Of a stretch of 5,768 nucleotides of DNA, positions 5,503-5,768 are shown piece by piece (position 1 is the stretch's first letter; every line of letters begins with the position of its first letter). The stretch is from an uncultured Hyphomicrobiales bacterium (GTDB lineage Bacteria > Pseudomonadota > Alphaproteobacteria > Rhizobiales > Beijerinckiaceae), in NCBI GenBank assembly GCA_903903935.1, contig CAIVAX010000516.1, positions 1 through 5,768 on the forward strand. The letters run 5' to 3'. The notes below the pieces were generated by a model. That model did not search any database. It was not told the origin of the DNA and saw only the letters and a program-made list of their open reading frames with translations. Position numbers and translations under genes: made by a program.

Positions 5503-5768
5503 TATGAAACATCCGTTGAATCGAAACCAGCTGGCGGGGCTAGGTCTGGATGGGTGATGGCCATTACTTTGAACAAAGCGCCCATATCGGTTGATTGCTC
5601 TGTTTGGGTGAGGCGCGTGAGCGCAGCGGCAATGTCAGCGGCACTCTCCGCGCCTTGGGTCGTATCGGCCTGTCGCATGAGACTGGCCGCGCGGTGATGA
5701 ATTCCTAAGCGGGTCAAAAAATCCGCCTGTTGCACCGGCCCATAAAGGCGTGCGCCACAGGCGAGGGC
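5502..5768 (-). CDS. MidA/NDUFAF7-like SAM-dependent methyltransferase, C-terminal part (runs off window)
   Basis: Only the last 88 codons are present. The frame is open to the window's right edge, so the true start lies beyond 5768, and an internal GTG at 5735 is not the start. The tail reads LYGPVQQADFLTRLGIHHRA, then an alanine-rich helical stretch, then LTRLTQTEQSTDMGALFKVMAI and APPAGF. This matches the end of the MidA/NDUFAF7 family (DUF185): GP-x-x-Q-x-x-FL-x-x-LGI-x-x-RA, RLT, MG-x-LFKV and PPGF. The mitochondrial member methylates an arginine of complex I subunit NDUFS2; the bacterial function is not well defined. The SAM-binding part is outside the window. It precedes pgeF with a 1-nt overlap, an order common in alphaproteobacteria, where lgt usually lies further upstream. 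Confidence 0.88.
   Translation of the reverse strand, partial: ALACGARLYGPVQQADFLTRLGIHHRAASLMRQADTTQGAESAADIAAALTRLTQTEQSTDMGALFKVMAITHPDLAPPAGFDSTDVS

Noticed and set aside
5733..5735. GTG as the start of a small 77-residue gene
   Set aside because: The frame stays open to the window edge, and the residues before the GTG (LYGP) continue the MidA-family match, so this is the tail of a larger gene.

Overview
The window looks like part of an alphaproteobacterial chromosome, most likely Hyphomicrobiales (Rhizobiales)-like. Three things point that way. carA and a yqeY-type gene sit back to back and divergent, with no carB next to carA. A MidA/NDUFAF7-type methyltransferase precedes pgeF in a 1-nt overlapping pair. 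The small methyltransferase beginning MSWRDFW is of a type I associate with this group. This assignment rests on gene order and protein flavour, not on a database search.

Layout. (1) Positions 1-1305, + strand: two adjacent genes of unknown function, separated by 1 nt and visibly richer in A+T than the rest. The second has an N-terminal half resembling DUF1828 and a second conserved-looking C-terminal half. This is the accessory part of the window and the best candidate for something undescribed. (2) A hairpin at 1301-1320 lies between this pair and the convergent leftward genes. (3) Positions 1337-3284, - strand: carA (carbamoyl-phosphate synthase small subunit) followed by a class I SAM methyltransferase, probably co-transcribed. 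(4) Positions 3285-3370: a short divergent intergenic region with a possible carA promoter. (5) Positions 3371-4690, + strand: a GatB/YqeY-domain protein, then two half-size YeeE/YedE-type membrane proteins, all tightly packed and probably one operon. (6) Positions 4723-5768, - strand: pgeF, preceded by the 3' end of a MidA/NDUFAF7-like methyltransferase that runs off the right edge.

Functions. carA supplies ammonia from glutamine for carbamoyl phosphate (pyrimidine and arginine synthesis). YqeY resembles the tRNA-binding tail domain of GatB. The two YeeE/YedE halves probably form a single membrane channel for a sulfur compound. PgeF removes mis-incorporated residues from peptidoglycan precursors. 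Apart from the left-hand pair, this is ordinary chromosomal core or near-core sequence. I saw no RNA genes, CRISPR arrays, insertion sequences or attachment sites.
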